From Alphaproteobacteria bacterium (GTDB lineage: Bacteria > Pseudomonadota > Alphaproteobacteria > Ferrovibrionales > Ferrovibrionaceae), in the NCBI GenBank assembly GCA_947473805.1, contig CANJGB010000009.1, positions 1-64,000 on the forward strand: DNA of 64,000 bases, read 5' to 3'. The notes under the pieces are model-generated. The model was given only the letters and a program-made list of their open reading frames with translations. It did no database searches and was not told the DNA's origin. Shown piece after piece: positions 34,598 through 43,413 of this stretch (its first letter is position 1; each line of letters begins with the position of its first letter). The position numbers were made by a program, and so were the translations under genes.

Positions 34598-36003
34598 TCG
34601 ACGCCGCCCATCCGCCAGCGGCCGACACGCTGCGGTATCTGCTCGACGCGCTGGGCCTGGAGCCGGTGGGCAAGATCAGCATCACCGGCCAGGATTATCC
34701 CGAGATCAGCCCGCATCGCCTGGCCAGCGCAAGTGCAGCGGCGCTGGCGGCGCTGGGCACCGCTGTGGCCAATGTCTGGCGCGTGCGCAGCGGCGCGGCG
34801 CAGGATGTGGCGGTGGATACGGCGCGCGCGATCCAGGCGCTCCGCACCTATCACTACAGCCTGAAGAATGGCCGTCGCCTGCCCGGGGGCAAGGGCCCGC
34901 TGCAGGCCTATCACCGGACAGTGGACGGGCGCTGGATTTACATCTACGGCCACCACATTTTCGGGCATTTCATGGATGCCGCGCTGGAACTGCTCAATTG
35001 CGCGCACCATGCCACCGCCATCGATGCCGCCATCGCGAAGTGGAACGGGTTTGAGCTGGAAGAGGCGCTGAACGCGCGCGGTGTGCCGGCCGCCATCGTC
35101 CGCACCGAGGCGGAATGGGCCGCGCATCCGCAGGGGCAGTGGCTGGCCGCGCGGCCGGTCGTCGACATCGAGCGGACTGGCGACAGCGTACCGGAACCCC
35201 TGCCGCCCGGACAGCGGCCACTGTCGGGTGTGCGCGTTCTGGACCTGACACACATTCTCTGTGGCCCCTACATCACCCGCGCGCTGGCCGAACAGGGCGC
35301 TGACGTGTTGCGCCTGTCGTCGGTCGATGTGCGCGATCCGGAATCGGTCCTGGTCGATACCGGCTGGGGCAAGAGGTCCGCCTATATCGACCTCAACAAC
35401 GACGCTGACCTGCAGCAGGTGCGTCGCCTGATCGCGGATGCCGACATTGTCGTGCAAAGCTTCCGCCCCGGTGCGCTGGACCGCCTGGGCCTGGCGGCGG
35501 GCGACATGGCCCGGTTGCGTCCGGGTATCACCGTGGTCTCGGTCTCGGCCTACGGCACCGGCGGCCCATGGGCATCGCGGGGCGCCCTTGAGGCGCTGGG
35601 GCAAGCGGTAGCCGGCATATCGGATGCCGAGGCACTGGACGGGCGCCCGCGCTCGGTCCGCACCGGCACGATGAACGACTATCTGGGCGCCTATCTCGGC
35701 GCGGCAGGCGCGCTGGCAGCACTGCTGCGCCGGCACCGCTCGGGCGGCAGCCACCATGTGAAGGTGTCGCTGGCGCGAACCTCGATGTGGGTGCGCGAAC
35801 TGGGCACCATGCCGGAGGCGTCCGCGCATATGGCGAAGCCTTATGCCGAGCCGGTGGCGCCGACGCTCTTGACGGCGGCAACGCCCTACGGCGAGGTGAC
35901 GGCGCTACGGTCGGCCATCGACTATTCGGCGACGCCGGGACGGTGGGACCTGCCGACCGCACCGCTGGGCTCTGGCACCGCGCAATGGCTACCGCGGGGA
36001 TAG
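34594..36003 (+). CDS. CaiB/BaiF-type CoA transferase with rearranged domain order
   Basis: 469 residues from GTG 34594. The usual N-terminal family signature (LSGVRVLDLTHILCGPYITRAL) begins only at residue about 210, and the protein ends soon after the first large domain. Residues 1-205 instead resemble the C-terminal part of a normal CaiB protein, for example NGFELEEALNARGVPAAIVRTEAEW. The chain therefore looks like C-terminal part followed by N-terminal part. The acyl-anhydride-forming Asp could be in the MNDYLGAYLGA segment. Class III CoA transferases move CoA between carboxylates. It is coupled to the 6-oxocamphor-hydrolase-like gene. Confidence 0.82.
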   Translation: MIDAAHPPAADTLRYLLDALGLEPVGKISITGQDYPEISPHRLASASAAALAALGTAVANVWRVRSGAAQDVAVDTARAIQALRTYHYSLKNGRRLPGGKGPLQAYHRTVDGRWIYIYGHHIFGHFMDAALELLNCAHHATAIDAAIAKWNGFELEEALNARGVPAAIVRTEAEWAAHPQGQWLAARPVVDIERTGDSVPEPLPPGQRPLSGVRVLDLTHILCGPYITRALAEQGADVLRLSSVDVRDPESVLVDTGWGKRSAYIDLNNDADLQQVRRLIADADIVVQSFRPGALDRLGLAAGDMARLRPGITVVSVSAYGTGGPWASRGALEALGQAVAGISDAEALDGRPRSVRTGTMNDYLGAYLGAAGALAALLRRHRSGGSHHVKVSLARTSMWVRELGTMPEASAHMAKPYAEPVAPTLLTAATPYGEVTALRSAIDYSATPGRWDLPTAPLGSGTAQWLPRG

Positions 36004-36013
36004 GGAGAAAATA

Positions 36014-36955
36014 ATGGTCGGCAGCGACTTTGCCCTTGAAGGCCAGCGCGTCCTGGTCACCGGCGGTTCCGGCAATCTCGGCGGCGAGATTGCCTGCGCC
36101 CTGGCCAAGCACAACACGGTCTATGGCTCGGCGCGGTTCGGCAAACCGGCCGACCGCGCCTATGTCGAGAAAGCGGGAGTCATTCCGGTCGTGCATACTC
36201 TGGGCACCGACCCGCTGTCCGCCCTGCCGCCCGATATCGACTACATTTTCAACTTCGGCGCCATCCTGCCGAGCGGCACCACGAAATCGGCCTCCACCGT
36301 CGATGCGCCAATGGAGATGGTGGGGCGCGTCAACTCGTTGATCCAGGGTGAGATGATGCGCCACTGGCCGAGGCTGAAAGGCTTCGTGCAGGCATCGTCC
36401 AGCACGGTGTACCAGTACCAGCCCAAACCGCTGTCGGAAGACGACCCGGTCGGCGCCAATTTCGGCGTCTATTCGGCAACCAAATATGCCGGCGAGATGG
36501 TCGCGACCTTTGCCGCCAGCCTGTACGAGATTCCGACGCTGATCCTGCGCATCTTCCATTCCTACGGACCGCGCGGCGGGCCGGTCACCGACCGGCTGAA
36601 GCTGATCGCCAGCGGACAGGCCGTGCCGGTCCGGGCGCCGGGGCCGAATATCTGCTGCCCGCTTTATTCCGAGGACTTCCTCCGCATCGCCCTTAATGCC
36701 CTGGGGCAAGCGACGCCCGCAGCGCTGGTCATGAATATCGGCGGCGAGCCCGTGACTCAGGAAGACTATGTCGCGATGATCGGCAAGCAGTTAGGTGTCG
36801 AGCCGAAGTTCGCGCCCAATCCGGCCATGAACCCGTCGCCGCAGGCGGACCTGACCAAGATGAAGCGGATCGGCGGCCGCCCGCGCATTTCCGTCGAGGA
36901 AGGCATCAGGCGCGCGATCGCGTTCAATTTCCCGGAAGGGTTCAGGCCCCGGTAA
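36014..36955 (+). CDS. NAD(P)-dependent epimerase/dehydratase family protein (extended SDR)
   Basis: 313 residues. Rossmann motif VTGGSGNLGG near residue 16; catalytic Tyr-x-x-x-Lys in VYSATKYAGE; Ser in QASSSTVYQ. The general reaction is oxidation, reduction or epimerisation of a hydroxyl group with bound NAD(P). Third gene of the operon with the diketone hydrolase and CoA transferase (10-base gap). One of four extended-SDR proteins in this region. It overlaps the convergent enoyl-CoA hydratase gene by 14 bases. Confidence 0.85.
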   Translation: MVGSDFALEGQRVLVTGGSGNLGGEIACALAKHNTVYGSARFGKPADRAYVEKAGVIPVVHTLGTDPLSALPPDIDYIFNFGAILPSGTTKSASTVDAPMEMVGRVNSLIQGEMMRHWPRLKGFVQASSSTVYQYQPKPLSEDDPVGANFGVYSATKYAGEMVATFAASLYEIPTLILRIFHSYGPRGGPVTDRLKLIASGQAVPVRAPGPNICCPLYSEDFLRIALNALGQATPAALVMNIGGEPVTQEDYVAMIGKQLGVEPKFAPNPAMNPSPQADLTKMKRIGGRPRISVEEGIRRAIAFNFPEGFRPR

Positions 36956-37712
36956 AGCGCGGCAGGCGTTTCTCGCGGATCGCCTGGATGCCCTCGGCCG
37001 CGTCGTGGGTGGTGTTCATCAGCGGGATGGCGAGGCTCTCGTTCGGCAGGAAATCCTCGAGCGTGGCCCAGTTCTTCTGCATCAGGCGTTTGGACACGCC
37101 GATGGCCATGGTGGGACCGGCGGCAAGTTCGGTCGCCATGTCATTGGCCGCGCCATCCAGCTCATTGTCCGGCAGGGTGCGGAAGGTGACGCCGATCTCG
37201 CGCGCCTCGGCCGAGTCGATGATCCTGCTGGTATAGGCAAGATGCTTGGCCATTTGCAGGCCCAGGCGCTGCACCAGCAGGAACAATGCGCCGCAATCGC
37301 CGACCAGACCGATGCGGCTGAAGGCGTAGGAGAAGCGTGCGGTTTCCGACGCGAGCAGGAAGTCGCAAGCCAGCGCCAGGGAAAAGCCCGAGCCGACTGC
37401 CGGGCCGCGTACGGCCGCGATGACCGGCTTTTCCATGTTGTACAGATTGGTCACGACCGAGTGGGCGCGCGACATCCGCGTGCGCGCTTCCGCCGGCGTC
37501 TTCGGGAAGCTGGCGCCGGTATCGGCGCCGGCGCAGAAGGCCGTTCCCGCGCCAGTGAGGATGACAGCGCGGACATTGCTGTCCTCGCGCACCTCGGCGG
37601 TATAGTCGCCCAGCAGGCGCCAGAGTTCCGGCGTGGTGGCGTTCTTGCGCTCGGGCCGGTTCAGCCGGATGGTGGCCACTGCACCGTTCTTCGTCAGTTC
37701 GACTTCCGCCAC
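36942..37712 (-). CDS. Enoyl-CoA hydratase/isomerase family protein
   Basis: 256 residues, crotonase fold. The oxyanion-hole segments AFCAGAD and GPAVGSGFSLALACD are conserved. The catalytic Glu positions are replaced by FSRIGLVGDCG, so hydration by the standard two-Glu mechanism is uncertain and an isomerase or hydrolase role is possible. Last gene of a leftward three-gene set with an extended SDR (14-base gap) and a nitroreductase. Confidence 0.88.
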   Translation of the reverse strand: MAEVELTKNGAVATIRLNRPERKNATTPELWRLLGDYTAEVREDSNVRAVILTGAGTAFCAGADTGASFPKTPAEARTRMSRAHSVVTNLYNMEKPVIAAVRGPAVGSGFSLALACDFLLASETARFSYAFSRIGLVGDCGALFLLVQRLGLQMAKHLAYTSRIIDSAEAREIGVTFRTLPDNELDGAANDMATELAAGPTMAIGVSKRLMQKNWATLEDFLPNESLAIPLMNTTHDAAEGIQAIREKRLPRFTGA

Positions 37713-37726
37713 GATCTGCTCCCTCT

Positions 37727-38851
37727 CTAGCGTCCCTTTTCGTCGACCTGGCCGCCGACCGACGGTTTTTTCGGATGGGCGTAGGTGTGGACGGCCTCGA
37801 GATTCGGCTTCATCGGCTCGAACTTCGCCGTCAGCGCCTCAAGCTCCGCCTTCACCTTGTCCTCGAGCGCATAGTCGAACTTGTCGGGGAAGTTGCGGTC
37901 GGCCTGCCAGTCGAGCGGGTTCTGCTGGTACCAGCGCACGGTGTCGGCCAGGGCATCGACCGGCTTCACCTTGTCGCGGTAGTTAAGCAACCGCTTCGCC
38001 TTGGAAATGTCGGCCAGCGCCATGTCGGTGACGGTGCCGGCGTAGAACAGGAAATTGGTCACCGTCCAGCGCAGGGCATTCGGGACATCCACAATGTCGA
38101 GCTTCGCGCCCATGGCGCCGGCGATGAGCTCCACCCACTGGGCGAGGGTGTACTGCACCTCATCCGCCGGGTTGAAGATTTCACCCCAGGCCGTGTCGCT
38201 GTCGAGCGCCAGCATCAGGTAGTGCGCCGCGTTCACCGCCGAACAGCGGCCGTTGGTCACCAGCCCGGCCATGGGCAGGTTCACGGACGTGCGGCCATCC
38301 TGCACCCGCTTGATGACCGACCATTCGACCGACCCCAGTGCGCGCGGGCCGTAGATGTAGGGGTAGCGGAACAAGGTGGCCTTGTACGCGCCGGCGCGGT
38401 GGCGCGACATGACAGCCTCCTCGGCCGCGTGCATCTTGACGGCGAACCGCTTCGACTTGCTGTCGGGGATATGCGCTCCATCGCCCAGCGGGCCGTCCTC
38501 GGGTGTCAGCAATTGCATGCCGCGCGGATAGGTGCCGGACGGATCGAGATAGCCGGCATAGATCGGCCGGCCACCGACGGTGATGAACTTCTCGCAGCGG
38601 TGGGCGAATACGTCGGCCAGAACCTCGAGCCGGCCATAGAGGCCGAACACGATGTCGAACTTTTCGCCCCTCAGCGCGTCCTGCAGCGGCTCGGCGAAAT
38701 GGCGGTCGGCGTGGATGTGGCGCACGTCGGGCAGGCCCGGCGGTTCATGCACGCCGCGGTGCAGGATTGTCACATCGTGCCCGCGGTCGAGCAGGTCCTG
38801 GATCACGTAGGGACCAGACGGTCCGGTGCCGCCGACGACAAGTGCTTTCAT
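37727..38851 (-). CDS. NAD(P)-dependent epimerase/dehydratase family protein
   Basis: 374 residues. It starts KALVVGGTGPSGPYVIQDLLDRGHDVTILHRG, a Rossmann segment with the GxxGxxG spacing of extended SDRs, and ATG 38851 has GGAGGAAAC directly upstream. The classical YxxxK is not obvious, so the exact chemistry cannot be assigned. It is co-directional with the nitroreductase gene (25-base gap) and the crotonase gene. Confidence 0.8.
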   Translation of the reverse strand: MKALVVGGTGPSGPYVIQDLLDRGHDVTILHRGVHEPPGLPDVRHIHADRHFAEPLQDALRGEKFDIVFGLYGRLEVLADVFAHRCEKFITVGGRPIYAGYLDPSGTYPRGMQLLTPEDGPLGDGAHIPDSKSKRFAVKMHAAEEAVMSRHRAGAYKATLFRYPYIYGPRALGSVEWSVIKRVQDGRTSVNLPMAGLVTNGRCSAVNAAHYLMLALDSDTAWGEIFNPADEVQYTLAQWVELIAGAMGAKLDIVDVPNALRWTVTNFLFYAGTVTDMALADISKAKRLLNYRDKVKPVDALADTVRWYQQNPLDWQADRNFPDKFDYALEDKVKAELEALTAKFEPMKPNLEAVHTYAHPKKPSVGGQVDEKGR

Positions 38852-38876
38852 GTTTCCTCCCGGTAGCGGGAGAAGA

Positions 38877-39581
38877 CTAGCCGCCCGGCGAGGCCGGAGC
38901 CAGTGGCAGCCACCTGTCCTGCCAGCCGTCGTCGGGCTGCGCCTCGGCAAAGGACCATGCCGCGCCCCAGCGTTCCATGTACACGGCGCGCTTCACCGGC
39001 TTGCGCCGCACGGGACCTTGGCGATCGGTCGGGTATCCGATGGGCAGCAGGCAATAGATGTCGTTGTCGTCAGGGATGGCGAGCGCCTGCATCAGTTCGG
39101 CGCGACCAGCGGTGAGCGGAAAGTTGAAGATGGAACTGCCGAGGCCGAGCGCACGGGCCGCCAGCAAAAGATTCTGCACCGCCGGGAAAATGCCGCTGCC
39201 CGGCGTATTCTGCGTGCCGCGCCGCGCGCAAACGACGATGATGGCCGGGACCTCAGCGAAATTGTCGACGAGATCGGCAGTCGATTGCAGCGACAGGCGC
39301 TGGCCGCGCGGCAAGGTGTCGAGCGCGGCGGGCGTCGCGACATATTTCGCGTAATACGGCCCCCAGGCCGCGGCCGCCCAGGCCTGCATACGCTGCTTCA
39401 GGTCGGGATCGGTGATGACCACGAAGCGCCAGTTCTGGGTGTTGGAATTGCTGGGCGCGCGGATGGCGGCGTCGAACAGCTGGAACATCACCTCGTCGGG
39501 AATGGGATCGGGGCGAAAACGGCGCAGCGCGCGGGTGGTGTACAGCGCCTCGAACAGGCCGAGGACGGGCTTATCCGGCAT
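38877..39581 (-). CDS. Nitroreductase family protein
   Basis: 234 residues, FMN-dependent oxidoreductase fold. The N-terminal TTRALRRFRPDPIPDEV and RAPSNSNTQNWRFVVI segments bind FMN in this family; FPAVQNLLLAARALGLGSS is the second conserved block. Besides nitro groups, such enzymes reduce enones or quinones, which would suit a catabolic cluster. It heads a leftward operon and is divergent from the Rieske oxygenase gene. Confidence 0.9.
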   Translation of the reverse strand: MPDKPVLGLFEALYTTRALRRFRPDPIPDEVMFQLFDAAIRAPSNSNTQNWRFVVITDPDLKQRMQAWAAAAWGPYYAKYVATPAALDTLPRGQRLSLQSTADLVDNFAEVPAIIVVCARRGTQNTPGSGIFPAVQNLLLAARALGLGSSIFNFPLTAGRAELMQALAIPDDNDIYCLLPIGYPTDRQGPVRRKPVKRAVYMERWGAAWSFAEAQPDDGWQDRWLPLAPASPGG

Positions 39582-39743
39582 GGCTTAGTCATCCTGAATC
39601 GTGCGGGCGCAGCTTGCCATAAAACCGGCCGGAGGGCCGCTTCCCACATGCTGAAACGGCCTGAAAAGCGCGGCTTGCCGGGCCCGCGCGTTCGGGCGGA
39701 TAATACCTGCCGGGCGGAACACGCGACAACGGGCACACAGACA

Positions 39744-40979
39744 ATGGCGGACACGCGACCCCTCACCCAGGCCTTTCCGTTCCTCGGCACCGGTCCGGTC
39801 TCGACGGAGCCCTATACCTCGCCGGAATTCTTCGAGCTGGAAAAGGAGCGCATTTTCCGCCGCGAGTGGCTGAACCTGGCGCGCGACGAGGAACTTCCGA
39901 ACCCCGGCGACTTCGTGGTGCGCGAGATCGAGCCGTGCAACGCGTCGATCATCCTGGTGCGCGGCGAGGACAGGGTGGTGCGCGCCTTCCACAACATCTG
40001 CTCGCATCGCGGCAACAAGCTGGTCTTCGCCGAGAAAGGCACCAATTCCAGCTTCATGTGCCGCTATCACGGCTGGACGTATGGCCTGGATGGCGCGCTG
40101 AAACTGGTCACGGCGCAGGACAAGTTCTTCAACCTGGACCGCGCCGATTGCGCCCTTCCTGCGGTGCATTGCGAGACGTGGAGCGGGTTCATCTTCGTCA
40201 ACCTGTCGCAGCCGCGGCAAAGCTTACGCGAATTCCTGGGCGGCTGGGCCGACTTCGCCACGGGTTATCCGTTCGAGCGCGGCACCGCACCGGCCTACAT
40301 GTCGTACGAGCTGAAGGCGAACTGGAAGATCGCGGTGGATGCATTCCAGGAGACCTATCACCTGGGCTACCTGCACCGGAAGACGATGCGGAACATGTAT
40401 TTCACGCCGCAAGACCATAGCGGCAGCTTCCTGTCGATCGACCTGTACGGACCGCACCGGCGCTATTCCGTCTGGGCCAATGGCGACTACAAGCCGCCGG
40501 AGAGCGCCACGGTGGAACACCTGGCGCGACGGTTCGGCCGCAACATCAACGCGGGTGCAACGGCCGGCGAAACGCCGATCACCGACCTGTGCCCGGGCCT
40601 GAACCCGACGCGGGCGAAGAACTGGTGCTGGGAGAACGCGTTCGTGTTTCCCAACCTGGTCGTGACCTTCACACCGGAAATCTGGATCCTGAGCCGTTTC
40701 TGGCCCCTGGCGCAGGACCGCACCCGCTGGGAAAACATCACCTTCTATCCGAAGCCGAAGACGGCCAGCGAACGCTTCTCGCGCGAATACGGATTCTGCC
40801 ACCTGCGCGACGTGGCGGCGGAAGATGTGGACACGATGGAGGGCACGACCAAGGCGCTGCTGTCGGGCGCGCGCAAGACGATGCACCTGCAGGACAGCGA
40901 GATTGGCGTGCGGCATCTGCTGCATACGGTCGAAAACTATGTGCGGCCCAAGCCCGGCCGCGCCGTGGCGGCGGAGTGA
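39744..40979 (+). CDS. Rieske-type aromatic-ring-hydroxylating oxygenase, alpha subunit
   Basis: 411 residues. The Rieske [2Fe-2S] ligands are Cys86, His88, Cys106 and His109 (CSHRG...CRYHGW). The mononuclear iron site is in the following domain, with His206 and His211 (QETYHLGYLH). Such oxygenases insert oxygen into aromatic or other cyclic compounds using electrons from a separate reductase, which is not in the window. ATG 39744 begins the protein; the frame open from 38826 is antisense to the nitroreductase. A small partner gene follows after 2 bases. Confidence 0.93.
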   Translation: MADTRPLTQAFPFLGTGPVSTEPYTSPEFFELEKERIFRREWLNLARDEELPNPGDFVVREIEPCNASIILVRGEDRVVRAFHNICSHRGNKLVFAEKGTNSSFMCRYHGWTYGLDGALKLVTAQDKFFNLDRADCALPAVHCETWSGFIFVNLSQPRQSLREFLGGWADFATGYPFERGTAPAYMSYELKANWKIAVDAFQETYHLGYLHRKTMRNMYFTPQDHSGSFLSIDLYGPHRRYSVWANGDYKPPESATVEHLARRFGRNINAGATAGETPITDLCPGLNPTRAKNWCWENAFVFPNLVVTFTPEIWILSRFWPLAQDRTRWENITFYPKPKTASERFSREYGFCHLRDVAAEDVDTMEGTTKALLSGARKTMHLQDSEIGVRHLLHTVENYVRPKPGRAVAAE

Positions 40980-40981
40980 CC

Positions 40982-41314
40982 ATGCCCTACCTGCCGGAGA
41001 AGTATGCCGACCTGGAACAGTTCTGCGCCGAATGGGCGCTGGAGACATCGCAGGAGCGGCACCTGAAGCGGGCGTCGTCCTCGATGTCGGAGCTGCAGGC
41101 GTTTTACGACGCCATAACGCCGCGGGCCGCAGAGATACTCACCTATCTCGACACGTTTCCGCTGGACGCCCTGCCGGCGGCGGAGCGACGCCTGCTGAAC
41201 CTCTGCCTGTCGCTGGCCGATGTTTCGCTGTCGGTCGAGAAGTACCGCGTACCGCTGCTGCCCGACGCGCCCTATTCGACGAAGTTTCGAGCGGACACAT
41301 CGGCACTAGGCTGA
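40982..41314 (+). CDS. Small protein partner of Rieske oxygenase, 110 aa
   Basis: 110 residues, acidic, mostly helical, starting MPYLPEKYADLEQFCAEWAL and containing the QAFYDAITPRAAEILTYLD segment. It begins 2 bases after the oxygenase stop codon. I recall similar small proteins directly after Rieske alpha subunits in other proteobacterial clusters, but no assigned function. It is not similar to the beta subunits of ring-hydroxylating dioxygenases, which are larger. Confidence 0.7.
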   Translation: MPYLPEKYADLEQFCAEWALETSQERHLKRASSSMSELQAFYDAITPRAAEILTYLDTFPLDALPAAERRLLNLCLSLADVSLSVEKYRVPLLPDAPYSTKFRADTSALG

Positions 41315-41333
41315 ACCACCCCGGAGGAATCAC

Positions 41334-42179
41334 GTGAACAATCTACTGGCGGGACAAACCGCCTTCATTACCGGCGGCAGCGGCAGCATCGGGCTGGCGA
41401 CCGCGAAGCGTCTGGCTGAGGACGGCGCGGCCGTCCTGCTGATGGGGCGCGGCCAGGCGGCACTGGACAAGGCGCGCGATGCAGTGCTGCAGCACGCACC
41501 AGGCGCGAAGGTCGAGATATTTGCCGGCGACGCCTGTGTCGAGGCCGATGTCGAGGCGGCGGCGAAACAGGCCCATGCAATGCAGGGGCGGCTGGACATC
41601 TTGGTGCCGACCGTCGGCGGCGGCGGCGGCTTCAAGCCGATCCTGCTGAACGACGTGGCCAGTTTCCGCGAGAGCATGGACCGCAACCTGGTCAGCGCCT
41701 TCATCGCGGCCAAGACCTGCGTGCCGCTAATGACCCATGGCGGGGCCATCGTATTCCTGTCGGCCACATCGGCGCGCCTGGGCATTGCCTGGCTGTCGGC
41801 GGGCGCCACGGCGAAGAGCGGCATCGAGGGTTTCATGCGCTCGGCGGCGGAAGAATTCGGCGCGGCGAACATCCGTTGCAACGCCGTGCGGCCGGGCCTG
41901 ACCGTGGGTGGCAACGCAGCACTCATGGCGCCCGAGGTGAAGCAGGCCTATATGGACCAGTCGCCGCTGGCCAAGGCACAGAACCGTGTCGGCAAACCGG
42001 AAGACATCGCACAGGCGATCCGCTTCCTGGCCGGCCCAGAATCAAGCTGGATTACCGGACAGAGCATCGCCGTCGATGGCGGCAACGAACTGCGCCGCAA
42101 CCCGGACCTGTTCGACATGGTGGCGAAGGTTCACGGCAAGCCGGCGATGGACGCGGTGCGGCAGGGGCGCAAGCCATAA
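41334..42179 (+). CDS. Short-chain dehydrogenase/reductase, catalytic Tyr absent
   Basis: 281 residues. The cofactor motif ITGGSGSIGLATAKRL is intact, and the NNAG-equivalent reads PTVGGGGGF. At the active site SATSARLGIAWLSAGATAK has Gly where the YxxxK tyrosine is expected, with the Lys retained. This is reminiscent of 2,4-dienoyl-CoA reductases, which also lack the standard YxxxK. It is third in the Rieske operon (19-base gap) and precedes a CoA transferase gene. Confidence 0.85.
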   Translation: MNNLLAGQTAFITGGSGSIGLATAKRLAEDGAAVLLMGRGQAALDKARDAVLQHAPGAKVEIFAGDACVEADVEAAAKQAHAMQGRLDILVPTVGGGGGFKPILLNDVASFRESMDRNLVSAFIAAKTCVPLMTHGGAIVFLSATSARLGIAWLSAGATAKSGIEGFMRSAAEEFGAANIRCNAVRPGLTVGGNAALMAPEVKQAYMDQSPLAKAQNRVGKPEDIAQAIRFLAGPESSWITGQSIAVDGGNELRRNPDLFDMVAKVHGKPAMDAVRQGRKP

Positions 42180-42264
42180 CTGCCACGCGCTTTGCCCAAA
42201 ACCCGTTTGACAAATGTTGTCCGGACCAGTCAATTCCCCGCCGTAAATCCGCAAGGGGAACGAC

Positions 42265-43413
42265 ATGAACAAGGGACCGCTGGCCGGCGCAAAGATCATC
42301 GAACTGGCCGGTATCGGGCCGGGGCCGATGTGCGCCATGACGCTGGCCGATCTCGGCGCCACGGTGCTGCGCATCGATCGGCCAACCGCCAGCGACCTCG
42401 GCATTCCGCGCCCGGTGAAGTTCGATCTGCTGATGCGCAACCGGCGGGTCATCCGTGTCGACCTGAAGAAACCGGAGGGCGTGGAGTTTGTCCTGAAGCT
42501 GGTCGAGGACTCGGACGCGCTGATAGAGGGCTTTCGCCCCGGCGTCACCGAGCGTCTGGGCCTGGGCCCGGATGTGTGTCTGGCCCGTAATCCGAAGCTG
42601 GTCTATGGCCGCATGACCGGCTGGGGCCAGACAGGACCGTATGCGAAGGCGGCCGGTCACGACATGAACTATATCGCGCTGACCGGAGCGCTGGCCGCCA
42701 TCGGGCGCGCCGGACAACCGCCGACGCCGCCATTGAACTTCATCGGCGACTATGTCGGCGCCATGTACCTCGGCCTGGGCATGACGGCGGCCATGTGGGA
42801 AGCGAAGACATCGGGCAAAGGCCAGGTGGTCGATGCCGCGATGTGCGATACGTCCGCATCGTTCATGACCAATTTTTACGGCCTGTTCGCGGCGGGCATG
42901 TGGTCGTGCGAGCGCGGCACCAACATCCTGGACAGTGGCGCGCCTTTCTTCGACGTCTATGAGTGCAAGGATGGCAAGTGGCTGTCGGTCGCCCCGATCG
43001 AAGCGAAATTCTACGAGCAGTTCCTGAGGATCGCGGGAATCGATCCGGCGTCAATGAAACCGCAGAACGACCGCCAGCACTGGGCCGGGAACAAGGTGCG
43101 GATCGCCGCCGCCCTGAAGCAGAAGACGCGCGACGAATGGGCAGCGCTGTACGACGGCACCGATGCCTGCGTTTCGCCAGTACTGGACTTCACCGAGGCG
43201 CCGCAGCACCCGCACTTCAAGGCGCGCCAGACCTTTGCTGAAATCGACGGCGTCATGCAGCCCATGCCCTCGCCCCGCTTCAGCCGCACCCCACCGGGCG
43301 TGCCGACGCCCCCCGACAAGGCGGGCAATGACGAGGCGCACCTGGCGCTGGCGCCGTGGAACCTGGACGAAACGGCGACGGCGGCGCTGAAGAAAAGCGG
43401 CGTTCTGGTCTAG
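42265..43413 (+). CDS. CaiB/BaiF-type CoA transferase, alpha-methylacyl-CoA racemase-like
   Basis: 382 residues, normal family order. The start GPLAGAKIIELAGIGPGPMCAMTLADLGATVLRID is that of alpha-methylacyl-CoA racemases (Amacr/Mcr), and AAGHDMNYIALTGAL and NFIGDYVGAMYL supply the His and Asp used for proton exchange there. It probably epimerises a 2-methyl-branched acyl-CoA, otherwise it transfers CoA. It is downstream of the Rieske-SDR genes and overlaps the convergent epimerase gene by 4 bases. Confidence 0.87.
   Translation: MNKGPLAGAKIIELAGIGPGPMCAMTLADLGATVLRIDRPTASDLGIPRPVKFDLLMRNRRVIRVDLKKPEGVEFVLKLVEDSDALIEGFRPGVTERLGLGPDVCLARNPKLVYGRMTGWGQTGPYAKAAGHDMNYIALTGALAAIGRAGQPPTPPLNFIGDYVGAMYLGLGMTAAMWEAKTSGKGQVVDAAMCDTSASFMTNFYGLFAAGMWSCERGTNILDSGAPFFDVYECKDGKWLSVAPIEAKFYEQFLRIAGIDPASMKPQNDRQHWAGNKVRIAAALKQKTRDEWAALYDGTDACVSPVLDFTEAPQHPHFKARQTFAEIDGVMQPMPSPRFSRTPPGVPTPPDKAGNDEAHLALAPWNLDETATAALKKSGVLV

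Noticed and set aside
42207-42233. TTGACA before the racemase-like CoA transferase gene as a sigma-70 promoter
   Set aside because: The -35 is perfect, but the position 17 bases downstream (TCAATT) is a poor -10, so no promoter is called.
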